A program made the translations under genes and the position numbers. A stretch of 64,000 nucleotides of DNA from Kalmusia sp. IMI 367209 (lineage: Eukaryota > Ascomycota > Dothideomycetes > Pleosporales > Didymosphaeriaceae): NCBI GenBank assembly GCA_027946365.1, contig JAPEUQ010000001.1:3038001-3102000 (forward strand). Direction: 5' to 3'. This document shows, piece after piece, positions 25,986 to 37,294 of the stretch. The first letter of the stretch is position 1. Each line of letters begins with the position of its first letter. Under the pieces are notes generated by a model. The model saw nothing but the letters and a program-made list of their open reading frames with translations. It did no database searches and was not told where the DNA came from.

Positions 25986-26414
25986 GGGCTGAGTAGTTGA
26001 GAGTATTCCTGGTAGTGAGAGAGATGAGCCCGTGCGCTTGAATGGGTAAGACAGAAGATAACGAGGAGATTGAAGCGGTACAATATGGATTACAATTCAA
26101 CGTATTTAAATACTTGCTTTCGAAGTCAAGTGTAACAGAAGGACTCGCGATAAAAACAAGAGTGCGCGCCTCTGCAGCATATCCGCTCTACAGATACAAG
26201 ATAGAACACAAGAAGTATCCAGACTTCAAGTGCCGGCTCATACGATGCACCAATATTCTAAACGCCACCATCAACATACAATATAGGACAAGTATGTGAA
26301 GCTGTTCCTGAAACGTATTATGTATCCAGGGGTATTTCGGCTCACGATGCGCCTCTGGGCTTCTTGTCCTATGCTATACCTGATCCCTAAAAATGTGCAG
26401 AGAATCGAAATATC
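25986..26414. other. Intergenic between convergent genes
   Basis: Shared 3' region of the aldo/keto reductase (+) and the LRR gene (-), AT-richer than the flanking exons. Nothing coding is seen. Confidence 0.6.
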
Positions 26415-29400
26415 TTAGAAGGCTGGGCTTCCAGGATTGGAAAATTCTTCGGGAGGGGAAGGAATCTTGTCTTTCAACCACGTCAAAACTGCGTCGGTGC
26501 CCTTTTTGAGGACTGCGTAGTTTGGTACGCGGAACTTGTTTCCTTCCACGTCGAAGCTGGTCAAAGTGCCAGCAAGTAGGCCGATTTGCGGCTCTAGGCG
26601 AGCAATGTCGTTATTGCTCAGGCTCACAGTTCTCAGACCTTCTAGGGAGTCGGCTGAAACTTCGTCGATGCTGTTGTCAGAAGCCATGAGTAGAGTGAGC
26701 TCAGGGAAGAACTCGCGCAAAGTCGGTAGTGAGCCCGAAATGCGGTTGTTCGAGACGTCAAGATGCTGCAAGCTGGGGGCTGACAGCATTGAGGTAATCC
26801 CAATCAACGACCTGATCTTGTTGCTGCCCAGACGAAGCTCGCGTAGCTTAGGAAGGGTCAGGCTTTCCATGAGTGGTTCAGCGATGTTGTTCTTGGACAG
26901 ATCCAACACTGACAAGAATTGGATTTGCACTGTAACAGTTGGGATACTAGCAAGCGAGTTTTGCTGAAGATACAGTTGTCTGATATCGTGCGACTCGGCA
27001 AAAGACGCCACAGCTCCTTCATCAACTTCAGCCAACTTTTGAGACGAAAGGTCGAGTGTACCAGAAGGCGTCAATTTCCAGCCATTTCCTTCCGAGACAG
27101 ACTCTTGCGAAAGAGTCTCAGTGCCATCACGCTCATGCGAGGTGCCTCCGATGGTCTCAGGATCGAGTCGTGTCATGAGATCGCGCTTGATATCCTCTGC
27201 GCCCATCGTCAAGAACTTCCGTTCGCGAAGTGGATTGGCGGCGAGCGTCAAGTTTTCTAACCCTTCCATGAGAGCTATTTGCGGGTCCAGCTTTGTCAAA
27301 TCATTTGCGGTAAAGTCGGCGCTCCGGAGCTGTTGTAAAGACACGAAGCCTTCTGGGAGCTCGGACAGACTGTTTTCTCCCACAAGAAGAGTAGTCAAGT
27401 TTGTCCAGGCCGACACATCCGGCAGTCGCGAAAGTCGATTTGCTGAGAGATCTAGATATTTCAATGCTGGTAGTAGAACACTGTCCGACACACAGAGACT
27501 TGTCAGCGAGTTGTTCGCCAGGCGAAGGTTCTGTAGGCGAGGAGCCGCATCCACTTGGAAAAAGGGACCATCAAATGAGTTTTTGGATGCATCTAGCTCA
27601 ACAATGGGTATTGAAGTAAAGAGTTCGTCGGGGAGGCTCGCCATATTGTTGTCCGAAATATTCAATGACCGTAAATGCGTAAGCGCTCGAACCTCTGACG
27701 GTAAGTGGGTCAATCTGTTTCCTTGTAACTCTAAAGTCTCTAACAATGTCATGTGCTCAATGCCAGGTGGGAGGACACCTTCTAGCTTGTTTTCCGCTAG
27801 CTTGAGCTCGCGGAGGCTGGAAATCTTGAATACTACTTTTAGAGCATCTGTTGACAGCTGATTCCGAGACTGCAGTCGCGTTAGTACCGTACAGCATTAT
27901 ACGCTGAGCCGATTTAAGATACATGGTGTATGATATGCCCAGGTAACTGGCTATTGCTACTTTGGGCGACTTACGAGGTTCAGTTTAGAGAGCTGCGTCA
28001 ATCTCCTCAGGCCCACCGGCAGCTCTCGAAAAGTGTTGCCATGCAAATCCAGATTTTGGACTGCCCCAAATTGAGGAACGACGTCCTCCGATTCCATTGC
28101 AGCTTCGTAATCCATATCAGGGAACATGGCTTCTGGTAGGATTTGAATATCATTATCGGCCGCGATAATAGAAGTAAGATCAACGACTTCGCCCCAAGCG
28201 ACTGTGGGGGCATCGGGATCATATTCATACATGTTCAGAACCTCACTAGGCATCTCGCTAAAACCCATAGCCGCAATATTGAGCCTTCCATCCGCACGTG
28301 CAGCGTCGACACGCTTTCGCAGTAGAGACACTCCTCCTTTGGAGCGTTGGTTAAACGGATCCTCGAGGCCAAAGTCGAAGCTGGCAATCTCAGCAGGATC
28401 TGGTATGATGGCGTCGCGTGGTGGAGTGTTTGTTCGGGGAGGACTAGTGACATTAGCACGCTTTGCCGCCTCTTTGGCCTTTGCAATTTGCTCTCGCAAT
28501 GCTTGGGACGAGTTGGGCTTTGAATCAGGATCTTTCGAGCTGGTCGCAACATCCACCCGCTTGGTCGCCTTTGCTTTAGCCAGTTGTTCTCGCAATGCAG
28601 CAGAAGAGTTGAGCGACTTCCTCGCGGTTTCCGGGGTCTTGTTCAACCCTTGCTCCCTCCGTGCTGGGGAGGGTGTCGCTACAGGTGTTGTAGCCTGAGG
28701 CGATACGGCTTGGCCGAAGGTGCCCGCAAGCGAGAGTCGCGGTTTAGGCGTCCTTGCCACCATAGTCTTGCTGGTAGACAGAGGCCGGGTTTTAGGTGTC
28801 GCTTGTAAGTTTTGTACCTGTGATAGAGGCTGCTTCTTTATCGTGGATGGAGGTCGGCTAATGGACGATATCCTACTGGGCGTTGCGCCAGTCATAGCCG
28901 CACTGACACTTCTCTTTCCAGGAGCTGTCATAGAACCTTTCTGAGAGAACGGAGCGCCTATGTATGAGGGTATGAGTCAGCGTAGTTGATACAAAAAGGG
29001 AACAAAGACTGGAGGTCTCGGAGAGTAGAGCATAGCAAATTGGTTCGGTCTCAGTCCAATCGCGTACAGAGGTATCATGGACTGAGCTACTCGAGAGATG
29101 CAATACACACGAGGGCAATCTTCAGCATTGGGGTTCTACTTACCTCTCTGCGGTGTAGACGGTGTGGCCCGAGGCGTGCCGTCGCTGGTTGTCGGTCGTC
29201 TTCCATTGGATAATGCCGAAGCAGGTCTGAGGGGCGGTCCCATGGAATTGTCGTTGTTGAAGAAGCTTGATCGCCGGCGAGCTTTACCACCTGCGGGGGA
29301 GGAGGGTAGCTGTGACAGACTCTCAATCGTTCTTTCCGACAGAGAGGGCCGCGACTTCCTCACTGCTGATTTCGCTGCCTCTGCATCATCCTCCAGCGCA

Positions 29401-29912
29401 TACTCCGGCTCATTGTCTCGGTACCCTGCTCTTGAACTAGCTCTCGACGATGCTCTCGAGGCAGAGCGGAACCCATCTAGATCCCCCAGTACATCGTCGC
29501 TGCGGTCGCCATTGGAGGGTTTGGGAGGTTGCGATATAGCCTTAGTTTGTCGTGACGCCGGACGACCAATTGGTTTCTTAAACACAGAAGCGTCGGCAAC
29601 GGAAGACCGTCCTTGCGCAAGGCCAGGGATAGCGCGTTTGGTGGAGAGCACAGATGATCTGTTTGAGCTCGTATTCGCAGGGGCTGCGGCGATGGAGCGA
29701 GCGAGGGACGACCGCGAGGCTTTCTTTTGCAGCGTTGGCGGCGGCTGGCTTGCCCTTGAGACGGAAGACAGCGAGGGCTTCTTGCGCAGCTGTTCGGTGG
29801 ACTGGGGGGACCGCAATTGGCTCTGGCTGCCCGAGGGCCTGAGCACGGGGAGGCGTGAGGTCGGGCGTGGGATCCCGGAGCTTCTAACAGGAATCCCAGA
29901 AGGCTGCTCCAT
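26415..29912 (-). CDS. Leucine-rich repeat protein with long disordered N-terminus
   Basis: Three exons on the minus strand: 29912-29144, 28957-27975 and 27869-26415; 1,068 residues. Introns are 186 and 105 nt; the second junction gives LNLSRNQL, an intact repeat. Residues 1-500 are Ser/Pro/Arg-rich and disordered, with SRASSRASSRAG and a duplicated helical motif (NSSAALREQLAKAKATKR and NSSQALREQIAKAKEAAKR). From about residue 540 to 1,040 there are some 15-20 leucine-rich repeats of the LxxLxLxxNxLxxLP type, including LETLELQGNRLTHLPSEV. Such repeats form protein-binding arcs; closest in layout to fungal and animal LRRC40-like proteins. Partners unknown. The 186-nt first intron is long for this region and could hide a small extra exon. 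Confidence 0.87.
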
Positions 29913-30570
29913 GGCAGCCGTGGGCGCTGGGCGAAGCTATTGCGGCGCGGCGAGGAGCGGGTCTTCTGCGAGGGCGTGTCTGCACACCGATACCGAGAAT
30001 TCCATGCCCAACCAGGAGGAAGGCGCCTGCGATTGCGAGATAATTTGGTGCGATGGGCAGCAGGCTCTGGAGCAATGGGCGCGGTCGAGCCTGAGCGTTC
30101 GGGAGGCCACATGCACGAACCGCACACGCCGCGGTCTCTGGGCCAACGCGGTGTTTCAACGTTAGCCGCCTCGAAGCGGGAAAGACGAGCCCACCTCCAC
30201 TCGCGTCGGTAGCCCCAGCGCACTCCAGCCTCCTCCGCACCAGCCAACTCACCGCGTCGCCGTTCCCACCACAGCTCTGACACCCACGTTTCCCCGCGCA
30301 TCGTGCATTGCCACCTCTGGTCCGACATTGGTCGCATTCCGTGCGCGACTACGAACCGAAGCCAGCGCGCCACCGACGCGACAAACCCCGCTCTCACCGC
30401 TCGCCCGCGACCTCCAACACGCCGCCTACCGTGTCTTGCCTCCCTCACTTGTCGCGCAAACCACTGGACCTGTCGCATCCGTCGCGCGCCGTCGACCTTG
30501 CAAACAGCGTGCCTCCCGCCTGCAAATCTGACGTGTCGGTCGCGTCTTGGTCCGTTTGCGCCTAGGCAGA
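29913..30570. promoter_or_regulatory. Divergent promoter region, LRR gene / coiled-coil gene
   Basis: The 658 bases between two divergent start codons. GC-rich, with open frames on both strands that look like compositional artefacts. No clear core promoter element. Confidence 0.55.
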
Positions 30571-32091
30571 ATGGATTCCCAGGCACCGTTGTCGCAGGCC
30601 TCCCAGGACTCCCTTATGCCTTCGACGGAGATTTCCAGGCCCGCGACGCCTAAAATGCGCTCTGTTTCGCGCTCTGGCTCTCCTGGTCTTGCGCAAGACC
30701 AGGCCAAGTTCACCTCTCCGGCACCACCGACGACTTCATCCATGACCCCACCGCCCTCGTCCCAGATACCAAACACGCGGTCTGTAGTTCGCACGCCGAC
30801 TCCCCCAACGCCCCAACTGTCATCCCCCCCGCCTACCTCCAAGCTGCCGAACCAGCCTTCAGCCCTGGCCGAGTCCGCGGCAGCCCTGTATTCCCCAGAC
30901 CAGGTCAACAATGCGTCTGCTGACGAGCTTCGGGCCATGGTCAATGACCTTACAAGCAAACTGCGAGATGTCCGGCTCTCCGCAGCCCACCACAAACTGC
31001 AGTACAACATGGCTGTGATGGAAAGCCAAGAGTCGGCTAGTCGCATGGGTGTCGAATTGGCTATGGCCCAGCGTGAGATCGATGTCTTGCAAAAAGCCGA
31101 GGAAAAACGACGGAACAATGTGGTGACGCCTGAGCCGTCCTACCAGGAGTCGCCTTCTGTGGCAGCTAACGCGATCCTGATGTCCGAAATGAATCGCCAG
31201 ATTCAGATGCTGCGACATGAGAACGAAGAGCTGCGTGATCTATTCGACCAACAAAAGCGAACGACCGAGCATCGGGAAGGCGAGATCGCAAGCCTTATGG
31301 AAGAGAATGACCGACTCAAGGCGAGGATCCGAAAGAACCGCGACCATGTTGCTCCTTACTTGCCGTATCTGGAGCAAATGAATGAGTCGCCGCGGTCGAC
31401 TTTCGGCACGCCTCATGCTACTCCGCGCCACAAGATCAACCGCGTGCCTGCTCTAACCCATGATCATAGTAGAGGGCAGAGCAACTTTGAGGCACTTCTT
31501 TTGGCAGACAAAATGCTCAGCCAGGAGACTGCCACAGCGCCTTCGACTCCAACAAGGCTGCATGCGCCCAAGTCACGGTTTGGGCATACACGAGGCGCAC
31601 AGTCAATGTCCTCCCTGCCTCAGACACCCAGCCGTCGTTCCGCTCATATTCCGATCGAGGTTCCGCGGACGCCGACTACATTCTCCGCTATCAACATCCC
31701 CCAGTCAGCACCTGCAGCCCATTATCAGCAGAAGGTTCCGCATGTTCGCAGGGAAAGCAGCAACTCCACTATCACAGCGTCCAGTGTTGATGAAGAGGAA
31801 GCTTTCACCGACAGAGAGGAGGATGAGGTGACTGAGTCCCAAGCAAGCCAACTGGCTACCAGTATGCTTCGAAGAGCGCCTCCAACTAAGCAGCCGTCGG
31901 CCCCGCCTTCGCAATCATCAAATCTAATCCAGAGCAAGATCTTCGGCCAAGTAAAGAAAGGTCACGGCTTGACCCGCTCCGTCGAATACGAAAAGAAGCG
32001 ACTACAGTCAGCAGAACATCATGGTAGTCCAACCAAGCGAGGGCGGTTAGATGGCGGCGTAGGCCTTGGAATTGGCGGTCTTCGAGACTAG
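30571..32091 (+). CDS. Coiled-coil protein, function unknown
   Basis: Single exon, 506 residues, starting at the first ATG (30571). Residues 1-110 are Pro/Ser/Thr-rich and disordered, with many SP/TP sites. About 115-265 form a long coiled coil (ELRAMVNDLTSKLRDVRL; MNRQIQMLRHENEELRDLF; REGEIASLMEENDRLKARI). The rest is again disordered, with TPxR motifs and an acidic patch, ending in a basic, conserved-looking tail (IFGQVKKGHGLTRSVEYEKKRL). I do not recognise it as a named family. The layout suggests a cytoskeletal, spindle-pole or nuclear structural protein regulated by proline-directed kinases; this is inference only. Confidence 0.8.
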   Translation: MDSQAPLSQASQDSLMPSTEISRPATPKMRSVSRSGSPGLAQDQAKFTSPAPPTTSSMTPPPSSQIPNTRSVVRTPTPPTPQLSSPPPTSKLPNQPSALAESAAALYSPDQVNNASADELRAMVNDLTSKLRDVRLSAAHHKLQYNMAVMESQESASRMGVELAMAQREIDVLQKAEEKRRNNVVTPEPSYQESPSVAANAILMSEMNRQIQMLRHENEELRDLFDQQKRTTEHREGEIASLMEENDRLKARIRKNRDHVAPYLPYLEQMNESPRSTFGTPHATPRHKINRVPALTHDHSRGQSNFEALLLADKMLSQETATAPSTPTRLHAPKSRFGHTRGAQSMSSLPQTPSRRSAHIPIEVPRTPTTFSAINIPQSAPAAHYQQKVPHVRRESSNSTITASSVDEEEAFTDREEDEVTESQASQLATSMLRRAPPTKQPSAPPSQSSNLIQSKIFGQVKKGHGLTRSVEYEKKRLQSAEHHGSPTKRGRLDGGVGLGIGGLRD

Positions 32092-32621
32092 ACTGTACCC
32101 AAGGAAGATATTTTACGAGTGACGATTTGGCATGATGAGAGCAGGAGGATCGGGAGTTTGCGTCTTGTTTAAATGTTGTATTCTATGATTCGACACTGAG
32201 TTGGCTTGTATGCCACATTGTAATCATTACAGAGACTCAGCTCTGATCTTTTGGGATGATTTGAAGGATACCACTGATTGAATTGTATGGCTGGGATGAC
32301 GAATGATTGGTAGATAGCAATTGGAATATTTCGTATAGCGCCCGTCTCTTCTAAAATAATTCGGGCATCGAACGTGATTCGACTTGGTCAGTAAGCAGTG
32401 GGGACGCCAGATGCCCGCTGACATAGGACCCATATGTGCACGGGCCATCGGCGAATAGTTCTCCCGCGCCTCTAAGCGAATTTTTGACCACAACTGCACT
32501 TCGAGCAACAGTTTCTCGCGACAGCCCCGTACTAACAACAGGTCAACGAGGTACGTCGCAACGTCCGCAACGCCTGCAGCACCTTTGATCATTGCTAATC
32601 CCATCAATAGAATCTGCAGCC
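32092..32621. promoter_or_regulatory. Intergenic, promoter of the eL13 gene
   Basis: Holds the 3' end of the coiled-coil gene and the promoter of a ribosomal protein gene. Pyrimidine-rich sequence precedes the eL13 start codon, as is common in ribosomal protein genes. No further feature seen. Confidence 0.5.
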
Positions 32622-33490
32622 ATGGCCATCAAGCACAACCAGCAGATTCAGAAGAATCACTTCCACAAGGACTGGTAGGAGACACCCAACCGCCGCGAAG
32701 ATTTTCGATTGCTAACAACGTCGCAGGCAGCGCTACGTCCGCGTGCACTTCGACCAGGTAATTCCCCTCTCGATCCATTGAGAGTAGTGGCGCCTGTTGT
32801 CCCGATATTAATTTTTCGATAAGGCCGGCAAGAAGAAGTCGAGGCGCAATGCCCGTGTCGCGAAGGCCGCGAAGGTCGCACCCCGCCCAGTTGACAAATT
32901 GAGGCCCGTGGTCCGCTGCGTACGTTCACAATGCTTCATCCTATAGAGATTCTGCTGACATGATGTGCTCTAGCCGACCGTCAAGTGTATGTCGATCCTG
33001 CGGTTCCTGAGGACGCAATGACTAATAGGCATCAGATAACCGACGTGTCCGCCCTGGTCGCGGCTTCTCTCTGGCCGAGTTGAAGGCTGCTGGCATTCCC
33101 CGCAAGCTCGCAACCACCATCGGTATCTCGGTCGACCCCCGCCGCCAGAACCTCTCTGAGGAGAGCCTCAAGGCCAACGTGGAGCGCCTCCAGGAGTACA
33201 GGAAGCGCCTCATCCTCTTCCCCCGCCGCAACGGCAAGACCAAGAGCGGTGACGCTTCTGTCGAGGATGTCAAGGCCGCCAAGAAGGGCGAGAACACCAT
33301 CAAGTCCACCAGCCAGGTCTTGCCCATCAGCAACGCTATCACCTTCGAAGAGGCTGCCATTAGCAGTGTCGAGGCCACCGAGAACGCTTTCAGGAAGCTC
33401 CGTGACGCCCGCTCCGAGGCTCGCCTCGTCGGTGTTCGCGAGAAGCGTGCCAAGGCTAAGGCTGAGGAAGCCGATGCCAAGAAGAAATAA
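32622..33490 (+). CDS. RPL13: 60S ribosomal protein eL13
   Basis: Five exons: 32622-32674, 32727-32757, 32824-32919, 32974-32986 (13 nt) and 33036-33490; 215 residues, normal for eL13. The spliced N-terminus reads [20 protein letters not shown], followed by [28 protein letters not shown] and [20 protein letters not shown], which is diagnostic. Introns of 52, 66, 54 and 49 nt are clustered in the first third of the gene, the usual position in fungal ribosomal protein genes. The product is part of the large ribosomal subunit. The C-terminus is Lys/Ala-rich. The 13-nt fourth exon is short but keeps frame on both sides. Confidence 0.96.
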
Positions 33491-33766
33491 GCGGTTACGA
33501 ATCTTGGGTTGGAATGGCGACGTGCCTCACGAGGCCTCGAAAATGGTGTTCACGAATCAGCGAAGGATATTCCCTGCATGGGCGGCGTCAATGGTTAGGT
33601 CTATGTCTGCTATGATAGCAGTAAATGATATCTAGTCCTCAATGCACCCACCATTGCCTCATGCATCTCATAACCCAACGCGAAGTAGTATGGTACAGTC
33701 TCCGTCATACGTATTCCACTGTGTTCTGCCTCTGCGCCGAATTATCTTGACTCCAGTCGTGAAGCT

Positions 33767-34865
33767 TCAAATGTGTTCCCACCCCTCCACAATAAGTCCA
33801 AGTCGTCTTATCTTACGCAGACCCAATACAGTGTCCCCCAAAATATCACTCTCCGCCTTCCAACCAACCAGCTCCTCCACCACCCACTGATAATCCCAAT
33901 ACCGTACCGGCCCTCCCTCCACCAAACCCCGGCCCGAACGCCACTGCACACAAAGGCAAGAACTGATCGCCCATCCTCACCGTCCTCTTCCAGTCTCCCT
34001 CTTTCTCGCCTTCCCCCACAGAAAACTCCCATCGCTCCACAGTCACGTACGACCCCTTCATAACAATCCCCTGACAATACTGCCCCAGCCGCACGATACA
34101 TCCCCGCACGTCCTGCTCTGGTTCATCAAGTCGCAGGACAACGCTCCATATAGGCGGATCGGGATCAGCCAGAGAGGGCGTAGCCTTGATCGCGACATCT
34201 GTCCAGAATTCTTCGTAGGAGTGCATGCGGCCTGTAGCGGGATTGATGGCGGAACCGAACTCGAGGGTCTGGGTCGGAGAGATGGGATACATGGTTCCGG
34301 TGTCCGGGGGGATGTCTTCTGGGGCTGTGGATACGGGGTGCCGTGAGTCGAGCCAGTGTGTCCAAGAAGCCTTTGTCACGGGGCTGAGCCACTGCCGGGG
34401 AGAGGTGGCGGGGAAGGTGGGATTGGGGTTGAGGAGGCACGAGGCCGGTGGGATATGGGTCCGGGATGGGTTGAGAGGATGATTGACCGGCGAAGGCCCA
34501 ATTTAGGCTGTGTGTGGAAGTGTGTTAGCATTTTTTTTGTCATTCCTTCTATGAATTCATCGTTCTGATAGAGCACGGTTGCGCATAAGATAAATCAAGA
34601 TTACGTACCGCTCCCGTGGACCTCCCTCATTAGGTAATTCGGGATCTTCGGGCAGGATGGGCTTGAACACGCGGATATCGACGAATTGCTTTCTCGTGCT
34701 GGTGAGCACGAGCGTGTGCGTCGGTTCCACGGGGTGAGGTGGTAGATTGAGGGGATTGACGGCTGGTAAACCGGTGGAGTACGGGACTGGTGTGCCGGGT
34801 GGAAGGGGATGCGGAAGCGGGTACAAGTACTCGCGGCGGGATATACTAGCATTAGAGGGAGACAT
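33767..34865 (-). CDS. HRI1: HRI1 family protein
   Basis: Exons on the minus strand: 34865-34609, 34507-34441 and 34391-33767; introns 101 and 49 nt. Splicing yields TSTRKQFVDIRVFKPI, RERLNWAFAG and SWTHWLDSR, the lipocalin-like HRI1 pattern. HRI1 is a small cytosolic/nuclear fungal protein of poorly known function, linked in yeast to Hrr25 kinase and the Sec63 translocon subunit. Near the 3' end the frame must change at the G-rich run 33909-33921: removing one base joins GFGGG to PVRYWDYQWVVEELV, matching the family C-terminus, and gives 315 residues. As deposited, translation would instead end at 33846 with a Gly-rich tail. A 37-nt GTGAGG-TGCAG intron just upstream would also restore frame, but it is short and would remove conserved-looking sequence. 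Confidence 0.82.
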
Positions 34866-35423
34866 TATGAATTGATGTTGTGGGTTGATGCGGGCGTGCT
34901 GAGGTGTCGAAATACTGAAATGAGGCAGCGTTGTGCAGTTTACGCATTAGCGAACACAGGCGGAGGTGCGACGGTAGATCAATGAGCTGAAGACGAGGCG
35001 ACTTATGAGGAGATAGAATGTTTGTTTTATTTGAGGTTGTGGCGTCTTGGGGTAAAGGTGAGGTGCTTGTGACCCCGCACCTCATAGCTTTCTTTTGCAT
35101 GGTCAATTTGTCAACATCAACATTCGAAACGACAGTCATATCTAAATGATTCCAAGCACAAGAAAAGACATCAGACAATAGGGAGAATCATGTAGTTCAT
35201 CGATTGTAGTTCGATACCGAATCCAGCACTACATCGCGACGCCTGGCCTGATCAAACCAATAGGTACATCTGGAAATGCCAGTCGGCTGCCCATGGAACA
35301 ACTTCTTAGAATTCTCGTTTGACGCCCATGCGAATCAGACCCGTCCAGAAACCATATTGCCTACACTATATCAGAGGAAGATAGTGCAAAGAGGACATCG
35401 CAGATGACCGTAAAGTATTACTC
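34866..35423. other. Intergenic, promoter of HRI1
   Basis: Between the HRI1 start codon and the stop codon of the Myb-like gene, both minus-strand. No coding content seen. Confidence 0.55.
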
Positions 35424-37294
35424 CTAGTAACCCGGCATACTCATGCCCATGTCTATGTCCACATCCTCCGCCTCGGCCTCATCGCCACCATCAGCCACCT
35501 CCTCGCTCTCTTCCATTTCGTCATCATCTGGGGAGTAAGAAGCGCATTCATGAGCAGCAGCAAGCGCAAGCTGGTACTTCATCTGGATTTTGGTGCCACC
35601 CGTTGGGACACCCTTAGCTTTACACATATCAATCAACTGGCGCGACTTCAGCATGTCATCAGCGTCTCTCAGCCGTTGGAGCAAGGCATCGTTGCGACCC
35701 ATGATATCCAGCTTGCGCGCAGCACAGAGCCTCCGCAAATCAGTGAGGGCCAGGCCAGCGCGCGGATCTGGCGTAGACTCCGTAACGTGCTTGAAGTTAG
35801 AGAGCTTGAAATCCTCCTTGAACTTCTTTTCGCGGGCGGATGCCGCCTTCTTCGCCTCCTTCGCAGCTGCCGTCTCGGCCTTCTTCTTCTTGTTCTCTTC
35901 TGCCTGTTGATATTTTAGTTGCGCTGCTGCCGCACGCTGCATTGAGCGATTGGCTTTCTCGTTTGCTTCGATGGCGCGCTTTGTAGCCGTTTCCGCGGCT
36001 TTCTTGGCCTGGCGAGCCTGGGCTTCCTCCTTGATGCGCTGGATTTCGGCTTCTTTGTGGTCCTTTTCCGCCTGCTTCTGTTCCCGGGTGGCTTCGCGTT
36101 CGTCGCGGAATTGGGCCATCGCCGCGTGGCGGGCATCGGGGTTATCGTCCTGGTCACAGGGTATGGCCGCAGTGCCATCGAGCAGGGCACTGTACCGCTC
36201 GTGGCACGCTTTCGCACTGAAGACGGACTCCTTGTTGATTCGGCGCATCCACTCTGCAGCCTTCTTGAAACGCCAGGCGCGAAGGCGTTCAATCTCGTAG
36301 GCGATCTCGATGTCGGCCAAGTCGTAGGCGCGCAAGAGCAGTCGATCCTATTCATTGTCAGCGACGTGTCGAAGAAATGCGGATGGATGGAATTGTGGGC
36401 CAACGCACATCTTGCAAAGTCCACTCTTTGTGTCCATTCTTGAGTTCCCAGTCAGAACGGTCGGCTTGGGACTTGCTTGATGCGCTGGACGCGAGTCGAT
36501 ACGCTCTTGGGATCATATTTGATCCTGCCTTCCTTTGCAAGCCGATCGGCAATCTGTTTGTCAGAGTAGCTAAACAATAGACAAGCGGTTAGCATACATC
36601 TGGTATGTATAATTGTATAATGCAATCCGAAAAAACTTACCCCTTCTCACGCATGGCCATCATTAGCTCATCGTCAGAGTCTAGATCATGCGAGACCTTC
36701 TTGTGGTACGCGGGCAATGTACTTCCCTTCTCGCGATTGCGACGACCAAACGTACCAGCAACGCGGGACGGAGCGGTATAGGGTACACCGTTGTCATCGT
36801 CAATGAAGAAATTGTTCGACTGCTCGATACTAATGCGCTTCGCAGATCGCTCAGCCCTCCTGATCGTCTTGTCGAAGTGGGCAGGCTTTGTGCGCTTCGC
36901 AGGCCGACCGTAGTCTGATCCGGCAGCATAATCGTCGTACCCCTGGAGAGAGGCAGCATCATCCTATCATGTGTGAGAGAAGCTTTGGGTGTTTATCTGA
37001 GCGGCAGACTGCTCACAGATAGCGGGCCTATATCGTCTACAGGCAGAAGCTTGCCGTTATCCTCGACCACGAACGTCAACTCGTGGCCTTCATCGACTGG
37101 ACGTACCGTGAAGTCGTCCTCTACGTCGTCTATTTCGTCATGGAAGGAGACAACAGACGCGTTGCCGTCATTGTCGTCTTGTATTGTTAGGTTGAATAGA
37201 AGCACATATATAGACTGAATATTGGGGCGGGATTGGTTCTTGAAGTGTGTGATACTTACCAGGGGAAGTCCAGGACAAATTCTGTGTCGGCCAT
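35424..37294 (-). CDS. Myb/SANT-like protein with SAP-like C-terminus
   Basis: Five exons on the minus strand: 37294-37260, 37177-37017, 36963-36641, 36569-36409 and 36347-35424; introns of 82, 53, 71 and 61 nt. The N-terminus is acidic. A central part has two helix-turn-helix-like units: MREKGYSDKQIADRLAKEGR with STRVQRIK, then EWTLQDDRLLLRAYDLADIE through AKACHERYSALLDG, which looks like a Myb/SANT or trihelix module. A long Ala/Lys/Glu coiled coil follows, then a SAP-like segment (LALTDLRRLCAARKLDIMGR) and an acidic tail. A nuclear DNA-binding or chromatin role is inferred. Two single-base excesses are needed to keep frame: one C in the minus-strand run at 37262-37265 and one at 36468-36470. 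With both removed the length is 533 residues. Confidence 0.75.
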
